Positions 35,739-47,275 of a stretch of 64,000 nucleotides of DNA are shown here, one piece after another (positions within the stretch are counted from its first letter, which is position 1; the number at the start of each line of letters is the position of its first letter). The position numbers and the translations under genes are program-made. The notes beneath the pieces were generated by a model that was given only the letters and a program-made list of their open reading frames with translations, had not been told where the DNA came from and did no database searches. This stretch comes from Molossus alvarezi (taxonomy: Eukaryota > Chordata > Mammalia > Chiroptera > Molossidae), in contig JBAWUJ010000067.1 in NCBI GenBank assembly GCA_037176705.1, positions 434,001 to 498,000 on the forward strand, in the 5' to 3' direction.

Positions 35739-36053
35739 TTCTCTAACTCTTCAATTTGTTCTTCTTTTAAGTTGTTTGAGCTATTTCTTGTGGATTTGTT
35801 TCCATCCATGTTAGTGTCCGGGGGGCTCCCCAGGATCCGCACGATGGCTCCTTTACAGACACATGGAGTCGGCTGGAGCTTTCTGAGGGGTCACTGCAGC
35901 CTGACTGAAACCAAGACCGAGACCTGTCAGATGGAAAAAGGCTGTTACATCCCAAGACAACATCCATGGTTTCTGTTTGACTTCGATGTACATGCACCAA
36001 AGCGGGAGTCCATTTCCACCAGCTCCCAGCACCTCCTGGTGCAAAGCCAGGAA

Positions 36054-36535
36054 GCCCAGCCCCAGGATTTTGAGAGGGGAACAGAGGGGGTCGGGTGAGC
36101 CCAGCCCCAGGAACCCCAGATGGGAACAGAGGGCTGGGAGCCCAGCCCCAGGAACCCCAGATGGGAACAGAGGGCCGGGGAGCCCAGCCCCAGGAACCCC
36201 AGATGGGAACAGAGGGCTGGGGAGCCCAGCCCCAGGAACCCCAGACAAGAACAGAGGGCTGGGGAGCCCAGCCCCAGGAGCCCGAGACGGGAACAGAGAG
36301 CTGGGGAGCCAAGCCCCAGGAACCTAAGACAGGAACAGAGAGGTGTGGGTGAGCACAGCCCCAGGAACCCCAGATGGGAACAGAGGGGGGTGAGTGAGCC
36401 CAGCCCCAGGAACCCCAGACGGGAACAGAGGGCTGGGGAGCCCAGCCACAGGAACCCCAGATGGGAACAGAGGGGGTTGGGGGAGCCCAGCCCCAGGAGC
36501 CTGAGATGGGAACAGAGGCTGGCGGGTGAGCACAA
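36054..36535. repeat. 42-bp minisatellite
   Basis: About eleven units with core GAACCCCAGATGGGAACAG followed by AGGGCTGGGGAGCCCAGCCC. Most units are 42 bp; several are longer because GGGTGAGTGAG-type inserts vary. As 42 is a multiple of three, repetitive open frames occur in several frames. Confidence 0.93.
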
Positions 36536-37514
36536 CCTCAGTTGGCCATGTGCATTTGTTCCCAGCGATGGCAAGACGTCATTAAAATGCAGTTAAAACC
36601 CAGTTTCCTGCTGATCAGTGGCCAGGTTAGGAGAGACCCAGGTCTCAAGACAGCAAGAACTGAAGAATGAACCGCACGATTTGTTCCTGTTGGACTGCTA
36701 GGAAGGCAGTCATAGCATCTCTTCCAGACAGCTGGCTCAGTAATGTCCGCTCCCACCCCAAGTGTCAAAAGATGGCCCCTGTTTGGAAGTCCTGGATAAT
36801 AGAGGGGCAGACAGTCCCATTCCTGTGAATGGATTGATGGAAACACCCAGAGTGACCCCAAGGAAATTAGTCTCCATATAGTTTCTGAAGATGAGCAAGA
36901 GTCCACCTTCTCTGACTTCGAATCTCACTTTAAAAAAAAACTGTCATTGCATCAACAGAAATTTATGCCATGCAATGCAAGTGGCCATGCTGTCACCTGA
37001 GAAGTGCTTTGCTGTCCGAGGAGCCGCCAGTGATGGAGAACCCCTGAGGTTGCAAACAGGGTGTGCACCAGGATGCACGGCGCCAAGGAGCCCTAGACAG
37101 GCCCCTGCTCCCTCACCCCCCCACCCCTGCACCTCCATCAGCTCCCACTGGGCACTGACCTGACCCCCCCACCTCCACACCTTCCTGACTCAGGGCCGGA
37201 GCCTTCCCCATGAGAACCTGCCGCTCCACCCGGTACTCCCTTTAGTGACTCTCGCGGCTCACAGTGGGGCTCGGGTGGCATTTGTCAAAGACTTAGAGAG
37301 ATGTCCTCAGTGTCCTTGTGTCTGACCTCATTCACTCTTGTGCCCTTTGCTAGCAGACAGGGAAAAGGGGCAGAGGTCCCGGGGCGCAGGGTGGAGCTTA
37401 GTGATGAGAGAGATGCATCTCTTGGTTTCTTTGGCATAAATTTAAAGTTCAAGTATCTCTTAAGGCAATTTCCCTGATTTGTGTCTTCTGCCTTTGCCCT
37501 TTCACCCTCCCCTG
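36536..37514. other. Unique sequence, no gene recognised
   Basis: About 1 kb between two minisatellites. Mid to high GC, without recognised exon or repeat. Confidence 0.45.
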
Positions 37515-37784
37515 GATGCAGGGACAGGTGCTGAGGGAGGTCCAGGTGACGCAGGGACAGGTGCTGAGGGAGGTCCAGGTGACGCAGGGACAGGTGCTGA
37601 GGGAGGTCCAGGTGACGCAGGGACAGGTGCTGAGGGAGGTCCAGGTGACGCAGGGACAGGTGCTGAGGGAGGTCCAGGTGATGCAGGGACAGGTGCTGAG
37701 GGAGGTCCAGGTGATGCAGGGACAGGTGCTGAGGGAGGTCCAGGTGACGCAGGGACAGGTGCTGAGGGAGGTCCAGGTGATGCA
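37515..37784. repeat. 33-bp minisatellite, eight near-identical units
   Basis: GGGACAGGTGCTGAGGGAGG starts at 37521, 37554, 37587, 37620, 37653, 37686, 37719 and 37752, exactly 33 bp apart. The only visible variation is GACGCA versus GATGCA. The high identity points to recent expansion or ongoing homogenisation. The 11-residue repeated open frames are a by-product. Confidence 0.97.
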
Positions 37785-38049
37785 CAAGTTAAGAGACAAC
37801 CCTGCTCCAACAGCAGTTTCTGGTTGAGGATTCTCATCCTGTTTTTCTTGTCTGTTGACCCAGGTCTTCCCACCCCACCTGCCTGGCGTCTCCTTGAGTC
37901 CCACTCATGGTCATCTCTACCACCAGACCACCATCCATGAGAGGGCAGCCTCATGTCACTCAGCCCACTGTCCCTCCCCTCCACTGTCCCTGGTGGAGGT
38001 CTGGCCTAGAAAAGTGTTCTTTCTTTCTTTCTTTTTCTTTTTTTAAAAA

Positions 38050-38266
38050 TACAAACAAACATGTTTTTATTGATTTTTAGAGGGAAAGGAAAGGAGAAGG
38101 AAAGAGATAGAAACATGGATGAGAGACAACATCGATTGTCCGCCTCCTGTATGCCCTCTATTGGGATTGAGCCCACAACCTGGGCATGTGCCCTGACTGG
38201 GAATCGAACCTGCAACCTCTAGGTGCATGGGAGGACCCTAAACCACTGAGCCACACTGGCCGGGCT
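38050..38266 (-). mobile_element. Ves SINE (short-tail subtype), minus strand
   Basis: TTTTTATTGATTTTTAGAGGG, ACATCGATTGTCCGCCTCC, B-box complement GGGAATCGAACCTG, CAACCTCTAGGTGC and head end TGAGCCACACTGGCCGGGCT. Confidence 0.95.
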
Positions 38267-39137
38267 GGAGAGGGTTCTAAAGTGGTCCTGCGGCCTGAGC
38301 CAAGTCCACTTGGAGTCCTGTGTGTTGAGTGAAGAGTGGCAGTCTGAGCACCCCCCCCTACTGTGTGCAGCAGGGACAGGTGGGCCATGTGGCAGGGTCT
38401 CTGCCACACCCGAGGGAACTGAGGTTCCGAAGAGCTGGCCATGCCCTCCGTCAGATGTCTGGTGTGCCGATTACCTACGATCTCTGTTGCAGCTGCCGGT
38501 CTGGGCTGCAGCTGTGGATGAACAGAGCCACGCCGGGAAGGGCTGTGCCCCACCAGCCTGTGGAAGGTCCCCTTCTCAGCACGTTTGAACAGGGCCTGCT
38601 TAATGTCCCAATGGGAATAAGCGGGTCCTTCACCACCTTTAACACGTGCTGACCCGCAGCCTCACGCCGGCGGCAAGGTCACGCTCGTTCATCTTCTCTT
38701 CTGGAAAAGCCATGGCTCCTAGCCAGAGGGGCCGGAGGCGAGGCTGGACGCACACTCAGGCTCGGCCTGCGGGTGCGCGTTCTTCTCGCATGCTTCCTGC
38801 CTGCCTGGGGGTTCGAGGAAAAGTCAAGCTCCCATTGGGAAGCAGGCTGGAGTGAGGGTGCCAGGAGTGGAACCACAGTGTCTCGGTGGGTGCAGGCCCT
38901 GTCACAGGAGCTTGTTTTGTCAGCTGGGCACAGTCTGGGACGTTGTGTGTGAGGGTTAGGGACATGTGAGGTGAACTCCAGGCTTTGACTGTCCCAGGGA
39001 AAACTTCAAGGTCGAGCAGGGGTGAGGGCAAAGGAGGTGTCACTCAGGCGGAGAAAAGGAATGAGGCCAGGGCGTGGGTGCTGCTAGGAAAGAAGTCAAA
39101 GTACTTGTCCGAGGGGACTAAGCAGCTCACGAGTGGG
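38267..39137. other. GC-rich unique sequence, no gene recognised
   Basis: Several short open frames, no recognised family or repeat. Confidence 0.45.
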
Positions 39138-39345
39138 CAGTGTGTGCATGTGTGTGCATGTGTGTGTGGTGTGCATGTGCATGCATATGTTGTGTGTGTG
39201 GTGTGTGTGGCATGTGTGTGCATGCAGTGTGTGTGGTTTGCATGTGGTGTGCATGCTCGTGCATGTGGTCTGTGCATGTGTGCATGTGCATGTGTGTGTG
39301 GTGTGCATGCACATGCATGTGGGGTGTGTGTGTGTGTGTGTGTGG
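39138..39345. repeat. TG/CATG-rich simple repeat
   Basis: Imperfect array of TGTGTG, GCATGTG and GTGGTGTGCATG units, interspersed with TGCATG blocks. Confidence 0.93.
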
Positions 39346-42280
39346 TCAGTCAGTTTCTGGAATTTTATGTGTTTCCAAATGGGGGTGTCTCTAAAATTTG
39401 TGGCTCCAAATTCTGACTCTGTCTCCTGGCTGGGAGGCACCGTATTCCTAATGTGGCTTGTCACCATCAGCCCCCTCTACTTGTGGGGACAGTTGTTATT
39501 ACAATGATGATATAATGATATAAAGGTCTCTCCCTGGTCAGTCATCCTCAGCTTGGACTCGTCTGGCTCCAACTGCTCTTCGTTCTCTGACTCCCTGAGC
39601 CAGGTGATCTCAACCCTCTGCTCTTTAGTGTCTGTCGGGGTGGGGAGGGTGTTGTCACTTACCAGCCTCTGTCTGGCCCCTTGTCAGGGCTTGTTCCTAG
39701 TCTTGCTAACCTGCCTTGGTTTGATGGGCACGAGGTGGATAAGGCACCTTGTGGGCTCATCACTCAGATTTACTGACTGTCCCTGCAAGTCTGTGAGAGC
39801 AGGTTGCCAGGCAGAATCCAGGACACCCATTTCAGTGTGAATGTCAGAAAAGCAACAAATGATGTCGCGTGTCAGTTCATCCCAAATACTGTCTGTTTAT
39901 GCTGCTAACCTGGGAGCCCTGGTAGGCATAACATGCTATATTGGTTAGAACAGTGCTGGTTATCAGTCACTTGGTCAAAATCTGGATAACACAGAGCCTT
40001 CTCCATGGGTCTTACGGCCCACCTCTGCCAGCCCATCACACACGCCCCAATGGCAGGACCCCTGAGGACTCACAGGGGAGTAAGAGGCTTTAGACACCTG
40101 CTGATACCCTCGCCTACCCACCCCCTTAAATTTAGAAGTATTGCAATTTCTGTGATCCTGTTTGCATTCAAGAAGTCAGCAAGAGAGAAAGATTTTGTTT
40201 CCATTGTACGAGTAAGAATCTGCAATCAAAGAAGGTAAGGCATTTGTACCAGGGCCTCTGCAGGTCAGCCGAGGCTGCGTGGGATCGGAGCCTGATCCCA
40301 GGACCCTGTTTTTTCTGTGCAAGAGAAGTTCTCAGCTGTGGGCAGTGACACCTAAGCCCTCCTGTGTCGTCTGCAGCCCACAAGAACCGGGGCAGGATCC
40401 CTTTCACTGGTAGACGGCTCCTGTCCCCACAAGCAATGCTGGGGTAAACAAGCCCAGCCCTGGGCACCTTGGGAGCCGCACACTGGCCCAGTTCCCCAGC
40501 TCAGTGCAAGGGGCACAAATGCAGGGCTTTATTCTGCTCGTGTGTCTGAGACATGGCAGTTCTCACCTGGAACCACTCCCCTCTCTGTGGGGCTGAGGGT
40601 GAGAACACTGTGCTCTCAAGCAACATCTCTGCGGTCCATGGGTCACCACCATGGTGGGTGCCAGTCCACTCTAGGTGCCCAGGTGCAGGTAGGTGCCTGA
40701 CACCTGCCATGTAGCACAGATTTCCGTGGAGGTGAGAGTGTGGGCTCAGAGCTGTACCAACAGGGATCTCCAGGCAAACAGAACCAGTATGAGACAGCAC
40801 AAGGACCTGGCTCAGGCATCTGCAGAGGCCGGGGGTCCTGCCATCTGCCAGCTGGGCTTTGCGGGAGCCACGGGGCAGGTGGCAGTCCAGGGCAGGAGAG
40901 CACCCCCTTCGATTTCTGTTGGGAGAGGGTTCCCAGCAGGTTCTGTCCATTCTGCCCTTTTGTTCGGTTCAGAGACTTGTTTGGAGCACCTGCGATTCTC
41001 CATCCTGGTCAACACTGTTGGGTCCACAGACCCCTGGTCTTTCATCGATCTTCAGGGAACAGTGGGGGCGCATGGTCATGAAAATGTTCTTTCTCCCAGC
41101 ACGACTGAGCTGAGCATCTGTTCATCTGTAGGAGCTCCATTTAAAGGCCTTTCCTGGGAACTACCCACATGCTTATTTTTGACCCAGGGTTTTGGTCTTC
41201 GTTTCTAGGGACTCTTGACATATTAGGAAATTAGCCCTTGTCTGGGCTGTACATTGGCCAAATATGGGGAACCCGATGTTCCCAGAAGCATCCAGTGAGG
41301 ACTGTCCCATCCTCCCCACGACGAAGAGCGAGCCTCGAGCTCAGGTGAGCAGACCTTCTGGGGGCATTTTGGTAAAAAAGACTGTCACACTCTGTGGAAG
41401 AATCTGAGGTATGTGGTTCTGCGGGACGAGGACAACACACAGCCTTTGGAGGACATACAGGTGAAAAAGTCTGCTTCTTCTCAGGGTGGTACAGCCAACC
41501 TTGGTCTCCCCATCACACATGGGCATGTCCACCAGCACATTCCAGGCACATGGGAGTCTTGTGCCCTCTTCTGCTTCCCCGTGTCCTCCCGAGATGGTGG
41601 CATCACAGGGGCTGAAGGGCAGGTTCTCAGCCTGGTGATCACCTCCCGGCTGCACACGGTGCTCGGCGGGGACAGTGTCCATGACTCAGGACATGGCACA
41701 TGGTGGGCTGAGGAGGATGAACCACCTCACTTCCCCGCGACGTGGAAGGGCACAGCGTGTTACCCGGCCACAGCACAGAGGGACGTGGCTGTGGACTGGC
41801 CTGCTTGGCCCCTCGGGAGAAGCAGGTGCTGAAGGTGAAATGTGGGGAGAACATTGGGGATGGGCCGACACCTCCTTCCACCTGGAATAACACTCACGGT
41901 CTATGAGGCAGCATACACTAGAGCTTGAGCGAGGTGAATGGTGGTCCCGGGTTTTGTTCTAATCTGTGTATTGATAGGGAGCGTCCCATGGGCCCTTGTG
42001 CTCTGCCCAGTCCTCAGGGGCTGCAGGAGGCCCTGGGGAGAGGGGTGGGTTCCATTCGCCACGACTAAGAAGTTTGTTGTGTCTGAAACACCCTCAGACA
42101 TGCCCAGAATAGTGACTGACCGGGTGTCTGGGCTCCGAGGTCTGCTCAAGTTGAAGGAACCATCCAGTGAGACCACCTGCTCGATCCAGATGCCACCTGT
42201 CCCCAACCGCATGACCCAGGGAGTTCTGAGCTCCTCTGTGCCCTGATGTTCCCGTTTCCAAAGTGAGGATAAAGTAGAAA
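39346..42280. other. Long unique stretch, no gene recognised
   Basis: Almost 3 kb of mid-GC sequence without a SINE or L1. Open frames up to about 170 codons (40693-41208 plus, 41413-41832 plus) show no domain and no consistent exon borders. It is the longest repeat-poor block in the left half and the first place to look for conserved non-coding sequence. Confidence 0.45.
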
Positions 42281-42480
42281 CTGTGCCCTGGCTGGTGTGG
42301 CTCGGTGGTTAGAATGTCAGCCGGCAGACCAAAGGGTCTCGGGTTCAATTCCTGGTCAAGGGCACATACCTCAGGTGCAGATTTGATCCCTGACCTGGTT
42401 GGGGTCATGCACGAGGCAAAAATTGATGTGTCTCTCTGACATCAATGTTTCTCTCTCTCTCCCTCGCCATCCCTTTCACC
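42281..42480 (+). mobile_element. Ves SINE upstream of L1 copy D
   Basis: TGCCCTGGCTGGTGTGGCTCGG, GGTTAGAATGTCAGCC, B-box-like CGGGTTCAATTCC, GGGCACATACCTCAGG and CT-rich 3' part. Its tail is lost at the border with the L1 5'UTR. Confidence 0.92.
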
Positions 42481-42489
42481 CTCCTGAGT

Positions 42490-42760
42490 CCTGTGAACTC
42501 TGCTGCCTGCTAAGCCCTAGGCTGGTGCCGCACGGGCTGTCACGGACTGGCTCCAACCAGGGGACTCGGTTGGACGCTGCTACCCAGGCTGATTCCTGCG
42601 AACTCTGCGTGCTAAGCCCTCGGCTGGTGCCGCACAGACTCGCGGGGACCAGGGGACTCTGCTGGAAGGTACTGCCACCCCGGCAGTGTCCCGCTACCAC
42701 GGCTCAGTCCTGGGGCATCTGCTGAGTGCAAAACCCTCTGCTGGTGCCACAGCTGTGCCC
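42490..42760 (+). promoter_or_regulatory. Monomer-like 5'UTR of L1 copy D
   Basis: The string GAACTCTGC..CTAAGCCCT.GGCTGGTGCCGCAC occurs at about 42495 and again at about 42597. A worn third version lies near 42,720 (CAAAACCCTCTGCTGGTGCC). Spacing is about 104-120 bp. Tandem monomers upstream of a shared leader are known as promoter units in some mammalian L1 families; promoter function here is inferred. Confidence 0.6.
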
Positions 42761-43378
42761 GCCCTTGGCAGGGAGCAGTGCTCTCAGGTTAAAAGTCCCA
42801 GGTGGCTCCACAACGCAGAGTCTAAACAGAGGCTAAATTGGCAGCAGCCACTCACCTTGGGCTTCAGCAGAGGGAAGGCAGACTGGACTGGAACTGTGTG
42901 GGGACACTCGGGTTTTGGAGGGTGCTAAGAGCTTCCACTGAGTGCAACCATGCAGGACTGTGGTCATTTTACTCCTTCCCAGGGCCCTGGGGAGAGGTGA
43001 GGCAGAGGCCCTCCCTCAGAGATTCAATCCCACCTGGTGGCCATTGAAATGCTAACTGAGGCCCATTAACAACCAGCAGCTGCCCCAACCTCAGGAAATC
43101 CTCTTACACTGAGCACCTGAGGGAGTTTTTCAGGCAACTCAGAAACCAAGGGGTTTCAGGTGACCTCTACTAATAGCCTCCAGGCAAAAAAAAAGCTAGA
43201 GGATAACTACCATTCCCTGGGCCAGCAACACTACCCAGAAAAGTTAAGACTTGAAGGTGGTGTTTAACGTGGGTCCTCCCTAGCTCATCCAAACCCAGGA
43301 GAGGGAACCACAAATAGCAGAACACCAACACCCACAGAAAAAATTTGGCAGACTCCAAAGCCAACTGTGATAGCCAAA

Positions 43379-44285
43379 ATGGTGAAAAACAGAAACAAAA
43401 GCCAAATGAAAGAACATGAGACCTCTACGGAAGATGAGATAAATGAGGTACAGTTAAGAAAGTTAACAGAACTAGAATTTAGAGCCATGATTTTGAGGAA
43501 GCTCAACAGCATGTGTAAGGATATGAACACCATGAGTAAAGACATAGAAATGTTGAAAATCAACCATTTGGAAATTAAAAACCAACAAGAAGAAATGAAG
43601 AATGACATATCAGAAATGAAAAACACATTGGAAGGTCTAAGAAGCAGAGTAGAGGAAGCTGAGGACAAGACCAGTGAATTAGAAGAAAGGCTAGAAAAAA
43701 TCAACCAATCAGAAAACAAAAAGGAAAAAATGATTAAAAAACAGGAAGTCAGCTTAAGAGAACTGTGGGACAACTGGAAACAGAACAATATTCACATCAT
43801 AGGAGTCCCTGAATAAGAAGAAAATGAGCAAGTGTTAGAAAATATATTCAAAGAAATAGTGACAGAAAACTTCCCTAATTTGGTGAAGGAAGGAGGCATT
43901 CAAGTACAAGAAGCACAGAGAGCCCCAAGTAACAAGAACCCAAACAGGCCCACACCAAGACACATAGTAATCAAACTGCCAAAAATTAAAGACAAAGAGA
44001 GAATCCTAAAAGCAGCAAGAGATAAGCAACAGGTTACCTACAAAGGAAACCCCATAAGGCTCTCAGCTGACTTTTCACAAGAAACACTACAGGCTCGAAG
44101 GGAATGGCATGAAGTAATCAAGGTCATGAAAAACAAGGATCTGAATCCAAGACTACATTACCCAGCAAGACTATCATTCAAAATAGAAGGTCAAATAAAG
44201 AGCTTCCCAGACAAAAAAAAAGGCTAAGGGAATACATTAGCACCAAACCAGCACTGCAAGAAATGTTAAAAGGACTGCTGTAATT
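43379..44285 (+). pseudogene. L1 ORF1 of copy D, one nonsense mutation and a late frameshift
   Basis: Begins MVKNRNKSQMKEHETSTEDE, with a coiled coil to LEERLEKINQSENKK. A TAA stop at 43814-43816 sits in the GVPEEEENEQ segment, where the other copies have GAA. Downstream the same frame is open again from 43832 to 44227 (FKEIVTENFPNLVKEGG, RPTPRHIVIKLPK, AARDKQQVTYKGNPIRLSAD). An extra A in an A-run near 44,220 then shifts the last part. Otherwise the best preserved ORF1 here. Confidence 0.9.
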
Positions 44286-44327
44286 ACCAGGAAAAATGGG
44301 AAGAAAAATAGAACCACACTAAACAAA

Positions 44328-46161
44328 ATGGCAATGAATAAGTACATATCAATAATCACCTTAAATGTAAATGGATTGAATGCTCCCATAAAAAGACACA
44401 GAATAGCTGATTGGATAAGAAAGCATGACTCATCTATATGTTGTTTACAAGAGACCCACCTCACAACAAAAGACTCACATAGATTGAAAGTGAAGGGATG
44501 GAAAAAAATCTTCCAAGCAAACGGAAAAGAAAAAAAAAAGCTGGGGTAGCAATACTCATATCTGATAAAATAGATTTCAGAATGAAGGCCATAATTAGAG
44601 ACAAAGAAGGCCACTACATAACATTGAAAGGATCTATCCAACAGGAAGATATAACCTTGATAAACATATATGCACACAATATAGGAGCACCAAAATATAT
44701 TTAAAAACTTCTGGAGGACTTCAAAGGAGAAATCAATAGCAATACAATCATAGCAGGGGACTCCAACACCGGGCTGACATCGCTGGATAGATCGTCTAGA
44801 CAAAAATATTAGCAAGGAAACAGAGACTCTAAATGAAGCACTAGACCAAATGGATTTAATAGATACTACACATAGAAAACCCCTAAGACTCCATCAAAAG
44901 TTTACTAGACTTAATAAATGAATTTGGCACAGAATTAAAACAATTATTTCAAAAGTTCATATGGAACCAAAAAAGGCCTCAAATAGCCACAGCAATCTTG
45001 AAAAGGAAGAACAAAGTTGGAGGGATCACAATACCAGATTTCAGGTTATACTACAAAGCCACTGTAATCAAAGCAGCCTGGTACTGGCACAAGAACAGTC
45101 ATATAGACCAGTGGAATGGAACAGAGAACCCAGAAATGGACCCAAGGCAATATGCTCAATTAATATTTGACAAAGGTGGCAAGAGCATACAGTGGAGTAA
45201 GGACAGCCTCTTTAATTAATGGTGCTGGGAAAATTGGACAGCTACATGCAGAAAAATGAAACTAGACCATTCACTTACACCCTACATGAGAATAAACTCA
45301 AAATGCATAAAAGACTTAAATGTGACTCATGAATCTATAAAAATCCTAGAAGAAACTGTAGGGAACACAATTTCAGACACCATAAGTAGCAGAATTTTCA
45401 CTGATACATCACCTAAGATAATAGAAACAAAGGAGAAAATGAACACATGGGACTACATCAAACTCAAAAGCTTCTGCAGAGCAAAAGATACAATCATCAA
45501 AACGGAAAGGCAACCCACTGTATGGGAGAGCATCACTGCCAATGATATATCAGATAAGAGGTTAATTTCCAATATATATAGAGTGCTTATACAACTCCTC
45601 AAAAAGAAGACAAAGAACCCAATTGAAAAAGGGGCAGAGAAACTAAACAGTCTCCTCTCCAAACAGGACATACAAATGGTAAGAGACATATGACGAAATG
45701 CTCCACATCACTAATCATCAGAGAGATTCAAATTAAAACAACAGTGAGATATCACCTCACACACACCTGTCAGAATGGCCACCATCAACAAATCATCAAA
45801 CAACAAGTGTTGGCAAGGGTGTGGAGAAAAGCGGACTCTAGTACACTGCTGGTGGGAATGCAGACTGGTGAAGCCACTATGGAAAACAATATGGTGTTAC
45901 CTCAAAAAATTAAAAATTGAACTTCAATTTGACCCAGTAATCCCACTTCTAGGAATATATCCTAAGAAGCCTGAAACACCAATCAGAAAGAATATATGTA
46001 CCCCTATGTTTGTAGCAGCACTATTTACAATAGCTGAGATCTGGAAACAGCCCAAGTGTCCATCAGTAGATGAATGGATAAAAGAGCTGTGGTACATATA
46101 CACACTGGAGTACTATGCAGCTGTACAAAAGAAAGATCTCTTATTCTTTGAGACTACATGA
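44328..46161 (+). pseudogene. L1 ORF2 of copy D, deleted and broken
   Basis: The endonuclease start [20 protein letters not shown] to CCLQETHLTTKDSHR is open to about 44.53 kb, where an A-run frameshift occurs. A second frame continues to 44,704 (ISDKIDFRMK, SIQQEDITLINIYA). Most of the RT is absent. The C-terminal Cys-rich part [18 protein letters not shown] is at about 45.80 kb and the conserved [21 protein letters not shown] end near 46.0 kb. Confidence 0.9.
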
Positions 46162-46519
46162 AGGGACCTGGAAAGTATCATCCTAAGTGAAACAAGCCAA
46201 GCAGAGAAAGACAACTATCATATGATCTCACATATTTGTGGAATGTAATGATCAAAGCAGTCTGAGGAATAGGATAGTCCCAGAGATGTGGAAGTGGGGT
46301 ACAGACTGACAATCCCCAGAAGAGGGGGTGGTGGGGGAGAGATAAACCACAGAACTTATATGCATGTATGCATGAATAGTGGACATGGACAAGAAACTGG
46401 GGACAGGAAAGGGAGGAGGCTCAGGGGGAATTCAGTGGGGTGAAAAGGAGAAATATCTGTAACAAAAATTAATTAATAAAAATTAGTTAAATTAAAAAAT
46501 AAATTAAATAAATAAAAAT

Positions 46520-46527
46520 AAAAGACA

Positions 46528-46576
<49 letters not shown>

Positions 46577-46590
46577 ACAAACAAACCAAC
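46520..46590. repeat. AAAT tetranucleotide microsatellite
   Basis: About twelve TAAA units followed by CAAA and CCAA variants, directly behind the tail of L1 copy D. Confidence 0.92.
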
Positions 46591-46983
46591 CAACCAAAGC
46601 GTGTCCTGGTGAGTTATACTGATGGAAGGATGAAATCTGGTGAAAACACACTGAGTGTATATTTCTATATATACATGCACACACACATGTACCTGAGCTT
46701 CATGAGGACACTGGGTAACGGGCATGATGGTGCCATGCAGTATTAACATGAAAAGATGGAACATCCCTACTATATAACTGGCCTGAGTTTTGGGCTGGAG
46801 ATTCTTCTACCCTACAATTCACACCCGGAACCCAAATTCAAACTGTGTTCTACCATTGTGATTTTACTCCTGTATATGATTTTTGGATAAGTTTATACAG
46901 TTTAGGGCAGCCTATAGGAGGCACTGTAGGGAAGACCTTTTCAAACTTTAATGTAAATAAAAATCATGTTACTAAAAACAGAT
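46591..46983. other. Unique sequence, no gene recognised
   Basis: AT-rich from here on. Nothing recognised. Confidence 0.4.
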
Positions 46984-47138
46984 TTTGCACTGACTGGTTT
47001 GCTAAGTGGTTAGAGCTTTGGCTTATGGACCAGAGAGGCCCAGGTTTAGTTCCCACTAAGGGCACACACCTCAGTTGCAGTTTGTCCCCAGCCCCAGTTG
47101 GGGTCGTGTGGGTGGCAATCAATCAGTGTGTCTCTGTC

Positions 47139-47201
<63 letters not shown>

Positions 47202-47275
47202 CTCCCCCCCTCCCTCCCTCCCTTTCTCCTGCTCTATCTGAAGATTAATGCAAAAAAAGAAAGATTACAAAAAAT
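46984..47275 (+). mobile_element. Ves SINE with long CT expansion
   Basis: Head TGCACTGACTGGTTTGCTAAG, GGTTAGAGCTTTGGC, B-box-like CAGGTTTAGTTCCC, GGGCACACACCTCAG, then a CT run at 47,143-47,205 and CCTCC run, and a short tail. The similar AAAAACAGATTTT (before) and AAAAAATAGATTTTT (after) are a likely imperfect target duplication. Confidence 0.93.

Larger units (their letters stand above)
42490..46500 (+). mobile_element. L1 copy D, variant 5'UTR and internal deletions
   Basis: The leader from 42490 differs from that of copies A-C until about 42,760. From there it shares the same ORF1-proximal leader. ORF1 lies at 43379-44285 and ORF2 starts at 44328. After about 44,865 the endonuclease part is joined to short RT pieces and then to the ORF2 3' part ([16 protein letters not shown] equivalent at 44.96 kb), so most of the reverse transcriptase is missing. 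The 3' end and A-rich tail are at about 46,450-46,500. Confidence 0.93.

Noticed and set aside
1114..37784. CRISPR-like arrays
   Set aside because: Minisatellite units are directly adjacent, without unique spacers of constant length. The genome is clearly mammalian with SINE and L1 content.
37285..37984. Repeat protein with 11-residue units
   Set aside because: Encoded by the 33-bp minisatellite in several frames. No start, splice or domain evidence.
40693..41208. 171-codon plus-strand open frame
   Set aside because: Overlapped by open frames of similar length on both strands. No domain or splice borders of note.
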